A stretch of DNA of 11,428 nt, from contig USIH01000061.1 in assembly GCA_900554705.1 (NCBI GenBank), forward strand, positions 1-11,428. Direction: 5' to 3'. Both the position numbers and the translations under genes were made by a program. Source of the DNA: an uncultured Eubacteriales bacterium (GTDB lineage: Bacteria > Bacillota > Clostridia > Oscillospirales > Oscillospiraceae). Shown piece by piece: positions 1 to 5,436 of the stretch (position 1 is its first letter; each line of letters starts with the position of its first letter). Below the pieces are notes generated by a model that ran no database searches, was not told the DNA's origin, and saw only the letters and a program-made list of their open reading frames with translations.

Positions 1-622
1 GGACGGAGGTATCCAGCCCGGCGATGTCGCCGTCGGGGATGTAGGGCGGGTTGGAGACGATGCAGTCGAACTCCCCCAGATGCGCCGGGGGCTTCTCCCT
101 GGCGTCCAGCTGGAGGGACACCACGCGGCCGGTGAGGTCGCTGCGGCGGATATTCTGGCGGCAGATACGCAGCGCGCCCTCGTCCAGCTCCCCCAGCACC
201 GCGTGGGCGGCGGGGGTGTGCTTCGCCACGGCAAGCCCGATGCAGCCGGAGCCGGCGCAGAGGTCGAGAACGCGGGGCGCGTCCAGCGTTTTGAGATAGA
301 GCAGCGTCCGCTCCACCAGCACCTCCGTATCCGGGCGGGGGATGAGCACGCTCTCGGAGATGTCCAGCGGCAGACCGTAGAACTCCCACTCGCCGATGAG
401 GTACGCCACCGGCTCGCCGTCCAGATGACGCTGCGCCAGACGGCGCACCTGCTGCTCCACCGTGTCGGGCACGTAGAGCCGCCCGTCGCGGCTCAGCTCC
501 TCGCGGCTTTTGCCGGAGGCGCAGCAGACCAGCTCCCGCGATTCCAGCGTGGGGTCGGGGAGACCGGCGCGGAGGAACTGCTGGCGGACATCTAAATACA
601 AATTGTTATAAGTGATCGCCAT
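1..622 (-). CDS. prmC: Peptide chain release factor N5-glutamine methyltransferase PrmC (HemK), 3' end cut off by window edge
   Basis: PrmC transfers a methyl group from S-adenosylmethionine to the glutamine of the GGQ motif in release factors RF1 and RF2, in the cytoplasm. About 207 residues are visible of a family length near 280. The N-terminal helical substrate-binding domain covers roughly residues 1-85 and includes the family-typical PVAYLIGEWEFYG. The Rossmann domain follows, with SAM motif I VLDLCAGSGCIGLA near 118-131 and the diagnostic catalytic NPPY at 191-194. The sequence runs off the left edge in frame, so the C-terminus is missing because of the window, not decay. The ATG at 622 is used here but has no close Shine-Dalgarno. 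An in-frame GTG at 631, three codons upstream, sits 8 nt after GAAAG and is a good alternative start. The gene follows the YqhQ-like gene, a pairing common in Clostridia, where release factor gene prfA is often next. Confidence 0.95.
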   Translation of the reverse strand, partial: MAITYNNLYLDVRQQFLRAGLPDPTLESRELVCCASGKSREELSRDGRLYVPDTVEQQVRRLAQRHLDGEPVAYLIGEWEFYGLPLDISESVLIPRPDTEVLVERTLLYLKTLDAPRVLDLCAGSGCIGLAVAKHTPAAHAVLGELDEGALRICRQNIRRSDLTGRVVSLQLDAREKPPAHLGEFDCIVSNPPYIPDGDIAGLDTSV

Positions 623-678
623 AATACGCACCGTTGTTACTTTCTTTGAGGTTTTTCGCGCCTGCGGCGCGGGGACGG

Positions 679-711
679 ATTCCCACGCCAGTGTGAGCAC
701 CGGCTCGGAAT
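679..711. repeat. REP-like palindromic intergenic element (ATTCC...GGAAT hairpin)
   Basis: On the minus strand ATTCC pairs with GGAAT, a small internal loop (GA opposite GTG) follows, then GCCGGTG pairs with CACTGGC (one G-U) around a CTCA tetraloop. It is preceded by TGTC. The layout resembles widespread 'GTCATTCC...GGAAT' intergenic repeats and is analogous to the Neisseria dRS3 type. No other full copy lies in this window, so family membership is my recognition rather than something shown here. Confidence 0.6.
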
Positions 712-720
712 GACAGGAGC

Positions 721-735
721 GGGAGTGCCGCGCCT
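721..735 (-). repeat. Short GC-rich post-stop repeat, copy 1
   Basis: The minus strand reads AGGCGCGGCACTCCC, beginning 6 nt after the TAA of the YqhQ-like gene. It matches 14 of 15 bases of the copy at 1774-1788, which also begins 6 nt after a stop codon. There is no T-run, so it is not a classical intrinsic terminator. Confidence 0.5.
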
Positions 736-741
736 ACACTA

Positions 742-1689
742 TTACCACTCGTCGGTGCCGTGCTCCTCGGGAATGACGAGCTTCATCGCCTCGATGGCGA
801 CCTCGATCATGGAGTCGTCCGGTTCGTGGGTGGTGAAGTTTTGCAGCCACATACCGGGGGCGGAGAGGACGCGGGTGAGGGCGTTGTCGTGCGCGCCCAC
901 CAGACGGTTGAATTCATAGGTAATGCCCACCACGGGGATCAGCAGCAGCAGCTTGACGCCCACGCGCACCCAGACGCTCTGCCAGTTGATATAGGGGAAC
1001 ACAAGGCTGGAGACGATGACGGAGACGATGAGCACCACAAACAGGAAGCTGGTGCCGCAGCGGGGGTGGTGGCGGGGCTGGATGCGGACGTTTTCCACCG
1101 TCAGGGGCAGTCCCGCCTCGTAGCAGAAGATGGTTTTATGCTCCGCGCCGTGGTAGCAGAACACACGGTAGACGTCCTTCTGCTTGGAGCAGAGGATCAT
1201 ATACAGCAGGAGGATGAGAATTTTCACCACGCCCTCGATCAGATTGTGAACGGTGGGGCTGGTGGCGTGGAACAGTCCCGCCAGAAACGTGGGCAGCAGC
1301 ATGAACAGCATCAGCATCAATCCGAGACTGAGGATAACGGAGAATGCCACCAGCAGCGTTTGCAGCTTTTCGGCGGAGACGTGGTCGGTGAGCCACTGCT
1401 CCACCTTGCCGGGCTTCGTGCCCTCGTCCTCCGGGAAGTAGTCGGCGGAGAACATCAGTGCCTTGACGCCGGTGATCATGGAGCCGATGAACGTGACTGC
1501 GCCCCGCAGGACGGGGACACCCAGAATGGGATAGTTCGCCTTGATGAATTTGCGCTCCGTGACCTTGGTGACCAGACCCTCCGGAGAGCGGACGACGATA
1601 GCGTCCTTTTGGGGGCCGCGCATGAGGATGCCCTCGATCAACGCCTGACCGCCGATGCTGGTACGGAAGGTGGTTTGTTTCTTTTCCAT
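742..1689 (-). CDS. YqhQ-like DUF1385 family membrane protein
   Basis: This is a member of the DUF1385 family (Bacillus subtilis YqhQ), a conserved multi-spanning membrane protein of unknown biochemical function. The 315-residue product is close to the usual family length. Family hallmarks are all present: IGGQALIEGILMRGP at about 12-26, YHGAEHKTIFCYE at 179-191 and HPRCGTSFLF at 208-217. The conserved His, Glu and Cys residues in the last two suggest a metal or catalytic site, but that is inference. Hydrophobic segments lie near 113-139, 153-168, 212-232 and 244-256. The ATG has AAAGGA upstream at an unusually long spacing of 13 nt, but no better in-frame start exists. An extended -10 promoter lies directly upstream (1717-1745). 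prmC follows 119 bp downstream, a neighbour pair seen in many Clostridia. The product name is certain at family level only. Confidence 0.94.
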   Translation of the reverse strand: MEKKQTTFRTSIGGQALIEGILMRGPQKDAIVVRSPEGLVTKVTERKFIKANYPILGVPVLRGAVTFIGSMITGVKALMFSADYFPEDEGTKPGKVEQWLTDHVSAEKLQTLLVAFSVILSLGLMLMLFMLLPTFLAGLFHATSPTVHNLIEGVVKILILLLYMILCSKQKDVYRVFCYHGAEHKTIFCYEAGLPLTVENVRIQPRHHPRCGTSFLFVVLIVSVIVSSLVFPYINWQSVWVRVGVKLLLLIPVVGITYEFNRLVGAHDNALTRVLSAPGMWLQNFTTHEPDDSMIEVAIEAMKLVIPEEHGTDEW

Positions 1690-1716
1690 AGACGTGGTAG
1701 ATTCCTTTCTGTGGCA

Positions 1717-1745
1717 AGCATAGCACAGCTTGCGGAAAAATGCAA
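1717..1745 (-). promoter_or_regulatory. Sigma-A type extended -10 promoter for the YqhQ-like gene
   Basis: The minus strand has -10 TATGCT (1717-1722) preceded by TG one base upstream, giving an extended -10 TGCTATGCT. A weak -35 TTGCAT (1740-1745) lies 17 bp upstream. A 6-bp inverted repeat GCAAGC-N8-GCTTGC (1714-1733) spans the -10 and could be an operator. The start codon lies about 28 bp downstream of the -10. Confidence 0.65.
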
Positions 1746-1773
1746 CACTTGTTCGAGTTGTTTTTGAATTTTT

Positions 1774-1793
1774 GGGGGTGCCGCGCCTGCGGC
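1774..1793 (-). repeat. Short GC-rich post-stop repeat with hairpin, copy 2
   Basis: Directly after the histidine kinase stop, the minus strand forms GCCGC-AGGC-GCGGC (1780-1793) followed by ACCCCC and an A-rich, not T-rich, run. The 15 bases at 1774-1788 match 721-735 at 14 positions. The 12 bases at 1782-1793 are identical to 657-668. It could stabilise the mRNA 3' end, but it lacks a U-tract for intrinsic termination. Confidence 0.5.
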
Positions 1794-1794
1794 T

Positions 1795-3240
1795 TTATTC
1801 CAATTCCCCGTCGGTCTGCTTTTTCAGCGGGAGGTATACGGTGACGACGGCACCGCCGCCCTCGGCGTTGGCGACATCCAGTCTGCCGCCGTGACGCTGG
1901 ATGATCTCGTCACAGACCGCAAGTCCGATGCCGCTGCCCCGCGCCTTGGAGGAGCCTTTATAGAATTTCTTCTTCACATAGGGCAGCTCTGCCTCGGGGA
2001 TGCCGGGGCCGAAGTCGCGGATGGTGATGACGTATTCCCCGTCGCGCTGGGTCAGGTGGACGGCGATGCGCCTGCCGCTGCCGCCGTGCTTGGCGGCGTT
2101 GTCCAGCAGGTTGCAGAACACCTGCTTGAGCCGCTCCGGGTCGCCGGAGATCAGCTCCTCGTACTCGGCGCGGTCCGCGGAGTATTCCAGCGCGATGCCG
2201 TCCTGACGGAACAGCTCGCGGTAGCTGTAAATGGCGTCCTCCAGCTCCGCTTGGAGGTCGGTGTCCTCCACTTGCAGGGTGAAGCGGCCATCCTCCAGGC
2301 GGGAGAATTGCAGCAGCTCCTCCACCATATTGGTCAGGCGGCGGGATTCCTTCACCATGATCTGCACGCCCCGCTTCAGCTGCTGAACGTCGCCGGAGTC
2401 GTCCGCCAACAGCGTCTCGCCCCAGCCGTTGATGGCCGTCAGAGGGGTGCGGAGCTCGTGGGAGACGGAGGAGATGAACTCGGATTTCATGCGCTCACTC
2501 TCGCCGATCTTGCGGGACATATCGTTGATGTTGGACACCAGCTCCCCCATCTCGTCGGAGTATTTGTTGGGGATCTGGACGCCGTAGCTGCCGCCGGAGA
2601 TGCGCTTTGCCGCCTCGGACACGGCGGAGACGGGTGCCACCACGTTGTTAATGAATATCATACTGGACAGGACGATCAGTCCCACCACCGCCAGCATGAC
2701 GCCCGCCACCAGCATGACCGTCAGCATGACCTGACGGTCGATATTGCCGAGGGCGGTGACGTAGCGCATGACGCCCACCACCTGCCCGTTGAATTTCAGC
2801 AGGCTGGACACCGCCAGAATGTGCTCGCCGGTGACGCTGTCGCGCCCCACGTAGTCCTGCACCACGCCGCTCTCCACCGCCGCCAGAATTTCCGGCGTGC
2901 CGGGGTAGGTGCCGGCGGTGACGCCGCGGGTGGTGACCTCCACCCTGCCGGCACTGTTGAGGAATTGCAGCTCGATGCGGTCGCTGTCGTCAAAGGCGGC
3001 GGCGTAGACGGTGGCACTGCGGTAGTATTCCCGGTAGCTGGTCATCACGTAGGTGTTGAAGTAGTCCGCGCCGGCGGCGGCCTGCGCCCGGAGCGTGGAG
3101 CGGGCAGTGTTGTAGTAGTTGCTGGCGAAGCCCACGGAGATGAGCACACCCACCAGCAGCAGTATGACCAGCACGGGACCCATGCTGCCGGTGAGCCACC
3201 GGCGGCGCAGTCCCTGCACCTTGCGTTTTTTTGCCGCCAT
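1795..3240 (-). CDS. Membrane sensor histidine kinase (HAMP, HisKA, HATPase_c)
   Basis: This is a two-component sensor kinase of the PhoR/WalK-like class, 481 residues, acting at the cytoplasmic membrane. A basic N-terminus precedes transmembrane segment 1 (about 21-40). A small extracytoplasmic sensing region (41-169) and transmembrane segment 2 (about 170-196) follow. Then come a HAMP linker (about 197-250), the dimerisation domain with SHELRTPL (phospho-acceptor His261), and the ATPase domain. The ATPase domain shows the N box NLLDNAAKH (377-385), DFGPGIP (409-415), KKFYKG (424-429) and GSGIGLAV (435-442). All catalytic boxes are intact. The start is fixed by AAAGGAG 8 nt upstream. It lies 39 bp downstream of the response regulator gene, which is almost certainly its partner. 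The stimulus cannot be read from sequence; the upstream lipoprotein in the same operon suggests an envelope-related signal. Confidence 0.96.
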   Translation of the reverse strand: MAAKKRKVQGLRRRWLTGSMGPVLVILLLVGVLISVGFASNYYNTARSTLRAQAAAGADYFNTYVMTSYREYYRSATVYAAAFDDSDRIELQFLNSAGRVEVTTRGVTAGTYPGTPEILAAVESGVVQDYVGRDSVTGEHILAVSSLLKFNGQVVGVMRYVTALGNIDRQVMLTVMLVAGVMLAVVGLIVLSSMIFINNVVAPVSAVSEAAKRISGGSYGVQIPNKYSDEMGELVSNINDMSRKIGESERMKSEFISSVSHELRTPLTAINGWGETLLADDSGDVQQLKRGVQIMVKESRRLTNMVEELLQFSRLEDGRFTLQVEDTDLQAELEDAIYSYRELFRQDGIALEYSADRAEYEELISGDPERLKQVFCNLLDNAAKHGGSGRRIAVHLTQRDGEYVITIRDFGPGIPEAELPYVKKKFYKGSSKARGSGIGLAVCDEIIQRHGGRLDVANAEGGGAVVTVYLPLKKQTDGELE

Positions 3241-3279
3241 GGGGTCATCTCCTTTCGTAAAATGGGGTGAGGGGCTGCG

Positions 3280-3963
3280 TTACAGACCCCACTTGTAGCC
3301 GAAGCCCCAGATGGTGGTGATGTAGGTGGGGTTGGTGGCGTTATCCTCGATCTTCAGGCGGAGACGGCGGATGTTCACGTCCACGATCTTCAGCTCGCCG
3401 AAGTAGTCGTGTCCCCAGACCTTGTCCAGAATCTCCTCGCGGGAGAGTGCCTTGCCGGGGTTCTCCATGAACATCTTGATGATGGCGTACTCCACCTGCG
3501 TGAGCTTGATGCGCTGGCCGTTCTTCTCCAGCGTGCGGTTGCGGGTGTTCAGCAGGAAGGGCGGCTGGTCGATCTCCCCCGCCTCCACGGCTCCGCCGCC
3601 GGAACGGCGCATGAGGGCGTCCACCCGGGCGGTCAGCTCGGCGGGAGAAAAGGGCTTGGTGACATAGTCGTCCGCACCGGTCATCAGTCCGGTGACCTTG
3701 TCCATCTCCTGTGTACGCGCCGTCAGCATGATAATGCCAATCGTCTTATTGGTCGCGCGGATGTTCCGGCAGACCTCAAAGCCGTCAATATCCGGAAGCA
3801 TGATGTCCAAAATGGCGACGCCGATGTCCGGATTCTCCTTAATGCGCTCGAGTGCCTCCATTCCGGTTCCCGCCTCGATCGGGTCATAGCCCGCGCGCTT
3901 AAGGTTGATGACGACAAAGCTGCGAATGCTGACCTCATCTTCCAGAATAAGTACCTTTTTCAT
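3280..3963 (-). CDS. OmpR/PhoB-family response regulator
   Basis: This DNA-binding response regulator has 227 residues, normal for the family. The receiver domain (1-118) has acidic pocket residues in LILEDE (Glu8, Asp9), phospho-acceptor Asp53 in ILDIMLPD, Thr81 and Lys103 in YVTKPF. A Gly-rich linker near 121-130 leads to a winged-helix effector (about 133-226) with VDVNIRRLRLKIED and the ending WGFGYKWG. The frame could be extended to 4029, but that would overlap the upstream gene. ATG 3963 has GGGAGGAG 5 nt upstream and gives the canonical MKKVLILEDE beginning. It should be phosphorylated by the kinase 39 bp downstream. Codon choice changes abruptly near residues 100-115 (see findings): before it Val is GTC, Phe TTT, Tyr TAT and Pro CCG; after it they are mainly GTG, TTC, TAC and CCC. 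The protein itself looks intact and functional. Confidence 0.97.
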   Translation of the reverse strand: MKKVLILEDEVSIRSFVVINLKRAGYDPIEAGTGMEALERIKENPDIGVAILDIMLPDIDGFEVCRNIRATNKTIGIIMLTARTQEMDKVTGLMTGADDYVTKPFSPAELTARVDALMRRSGGGAVEAGEIDQPPFLLNTRNRTLEKNGQRIKLTQVEYAIIKMFMENPGKALSREEILDKVWGHDYFGELKIVDVNIRRLRLKIEDNATNPTYITTIWGFGYKWGL

Positions 3964-3975
3964 ATCTTCTCCTCC

Positions 3976-3993
3976 CTGCGGCGGACGCCGCAG
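3976..3993 (-). other. Perfect 8-bp hairpin in the 35-nt spacer before the response regulator RBS
   Basis: CTGCGGCG and CGCCGCAG face each other across a 2-nt gap (a 7-bp stem with a 4-nt loop is more realistic sterically). It lies 5 nt after the lipoprotein stop codon and directly abuts the GGGAGGAG ribosome binding site. No T-run follows, so it is not an intrinsic terminator. A processing, stability or translation-control role is inferred. Confidence 0.55.
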
Positions 3994-3998
3994 TTTGC

Positions 3999-5336
3999 TT
4001 ATTTTCGATTGATCTCGCCGGTCTTCCACTCGACGCGGATATAGCGGAAATCCTCCCGCAGAATATCCAGCGACAGTCCATAGCGCTCCGCGCCCGCGTC
4101 CAAACGCGCCGCGTAGGTCGTGTCGCCCTTGGTCGAGAGCACACTCCAGCCGCTGTCCTCCACGGTCTGCCGGACATTGCTGCCGGAGATGGCCGTGAGG
4201 GAGAACAGCGGGTAGCGCGTCTCACCCGCGCGATAGTAGAAACGGTAGCAAAGCGTCTTTCCAATGTCCAGCTCGCGCGTGACCGTGAGCCTATCGCGCC
4301 ACGCCGTCGGAACGGTGAAGAACCAGCCGCCAGAATAGCTGTGATAGGTCAGGAGCTTTTCTTTCTCCGTGCCGTCGGCAGAGAGATTGTACCAACTGAT
4401 GAGCTTCTGGTCGACCGAGTAATCGTCCCCTTCTACCGCAGGCAGATCGACAAGGCGCGGCAGCTCGATCAGGCCGTCGCCGTCGATGTCGCAGCAGTAG
4501 ACGAAGTAGCCTCGAACGATCTTCACGCTGCGGTCAATGCTGTCTCCCGCGCAGAGGTTGACAAACTCCTCGCCGCGCAGGGTGAAAATATCCGTCACCG
4601 TGCTGTCTTCTCCGTACTGTGAGGCGACGAAGACCGCCGGAACGTCTGCGGAGAGCGCGCCATAGATCACGCGCTTGACCGAGCCGACCGGCGTGGTGAG
4701 CTTTTGCTCCTGACTGCGGGTCAGCTCGCCGTCCTTCCAGCGATAGAGCGAGGCTACGCCGTTGGTCGCGTTGCCGTCCGCATTGAGCAGGAAAATATCC
4801 TGCAAACCGTCCGCGTTGAGGTCGGCAGTCATGTAGGTCTCATAGCCCGTATTGAGCAGCTCGCAGAGCGCGCCGTCGCGCATCGTATAGACGCACAGTA
4901 GCTGGGGCAGTTGGTCGCTGATCTGCCGACCGAAAACGATCTCGTTTCCGGCCTCGCCGTCGATCTGCACATACTGCACCTGCGTGAAGGCGCTTCCGGC
5001 CAGCTCAAGGCTCGCCATCAGCTCAAACGAACCGTTTTTGTTGTCGAAAACAGCGATCGTCAGGGGCTTTTCGCCGTCCGTCTTCCAGAACGCGACGGCC
5101 TCGTCCTCCGGATCGTCGTCCAAATTGACCCGCTGCACCGCAAGCTGGTTTTCGCCGCGCACCGGCGCGCTGTAGGACGCGCCCTGCGGCATGGCGCTCT
5201 CGATGGCGCTGAGCAGGTTATAGTAGTCCACCGACTGTTTCGGCGGCGCGTAGAGATTTTCGGCAGGCTCCAACAGGCAGCCGCCAAGCATGGCGCAGAG
5301 GAAAAGCAGCAAGAGCGCCAAACAGACCTTTTTCAA
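3999..5336 (-). CDS. Secreted lipoprotein with acidic, calcium-loop-like (VCBS/FG-GAP type) motifs
   Basis: This is a predicted lipoprotein of 445 residues anchored to the outer face of the membrane; its function is unknown. I choose a TTG start at 5336, because AGGAGG (5344-5349) lies 7 nt upstream. The alternative GTG at 5342 would sit only 1 nt from it. The resulting N-terminus has a short basic start, a hydrophobic stretch and lipobox LGGC with Cys20 as lipidation site. The mature part has four acidic segments spaced like beta-propeller or VCBS repeats: NLDDDPEDE (71-79), DGEAGNE (126-132), DLNADG (172-177) and DIDGDGLIE (283-291). The last two fit the DxDxDG calcium-loop pattern. The ending is charged, with no membrane anchor. 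It is first in an operon with the response regulator (35-nt gap) and kinase, so it may be an accessory sensor or target of that pair. No enzyme motif is seen. Confidence 0.87.
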   Translation of the reverse strand: MKKVCLALLLLFLCAMLGGCLLEPAENLYAPPKQSVDYYNLLSAIESAMPQGASYSAPVRGENQLAVQRVNLDDDPEDEAVAFWKTDGEKPLTIAVFDNKNGSFELMASLELAGSAFTQVQYVQIDGEAGNEIVFGRQISDQLPQLLCVYTMRDGALCELLNTGYETYMTADLNADGLQDIFLLNADGNATNGVASLYRWKDGELTRSQEQKLTTPVGSVKRVIYGALSADVPAVFVASQYGEDSTVTDIFTLRGEEFVNLCAGDSIDRSVKIVRGYFVYCCDIDGDGLIELPRLVDLPAVEGDDYSVDQKLISWYNLSADGTEKEKLLTYHSYSGGWFFTVPTAWRDRLTVTRELDIGKTLCYRFYYRAGETRYPLFSLTAISGSNVRQTVEDSGWSVLSTKGDTTYAARLDAGAERYGLSLDILREDFRYIRVEWKTGEINRK

Positions 5337-5343
5337 CTCCACG

Positions 5344-5349
5344 CCTCCT
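5344..5349 (-). promoter_or_regulatory. Ribosome binding site that decides the TTG start of the lipoprotein gene
   Basis: AGGAGG on the minus strand lies 7 nt before TTG (5334-5336) but only 1 nt before the in-frame GTG (5340-5342). The spacing strongly favours TTG. Confidence 0.75.
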
Positions 5350-5368
5350 TTTCTCCCTATTCTCCAAT

Positions 5369-5416
5369 GTTACATTATAGCACAGTTCGTTACAAAAGTG
5401 TAGTGGGAAGGTTACA
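5369..5416 (-). promoter_or_regulatory. Promoter of the lipoprotein-response regulator-kinase operon with three TGTAAC boxes
   Basis: The minus strand has a consensus -10 TATAAT (5374-5379) with an extended TG motif (TGCTATAAT). The -35 position (5397-5402, TACACT) is poor, so the promoter may depend on an activator. TGTAAC occurs three times in the same orientation, at 5411-5416, 5389-5394 and 5369-5374, with start-to-start steps of 22 and 20 bp, about two helical turns. The box fits the TGTWAH half-site known for WalR-type regulators. The third copy touches the -10. Binding by the operon's own regulator is inference. Confidence 0.68.
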
Positions 5417-5436
5417 AAAACAAAAAATTTACAATT

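Larger units (their letters stand above)
623..741. other. Intergenic region between the YqhQ-like gene and prmC
   Basis: This 119-bp gap contains a REP-like hairpin (679-711), a short GC hairpin GCGCC-TGC-GGCGC (658-670) and a GC-rich post-stop repeat (721-735). No convincing promoter for prmC or T-run terminator is visible. prmC is therefore probably co-transcribed with the YqhQ-like gene through these structures, which is an inference. Confidence 0.6.

Noticed and set aside
1891..3270. Long plus-strand frame of 459 codons opposite the histidine kinase
   Set aside because: It is an antisense shadow of a GC-rich gene with intact kinase motifs. Its product is rich in His, Asp and Gln without recognisable domains.
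3976..3993. Hairpin as a terminator between the lipoprotein and regulator genes
   Set aside because: It is followed by GGGAGGAG and a start codon, with no T-run on the transcribed strand.
3964..4029. Longer start for the response regulator at 4029
   Set aside because: It would overlap the lipoprotein gene and add residues not typical of receiver domains, whereas ATG 3963 has a strong ribosome binding site at 5 nt.
5401..5436. T-rich stretch after dnaE as an intrinsic terminator
   Set aside because: The minus strand is T-rich here, but no stem precedes the T-run, so an intrinsic terminator cannot be supported.
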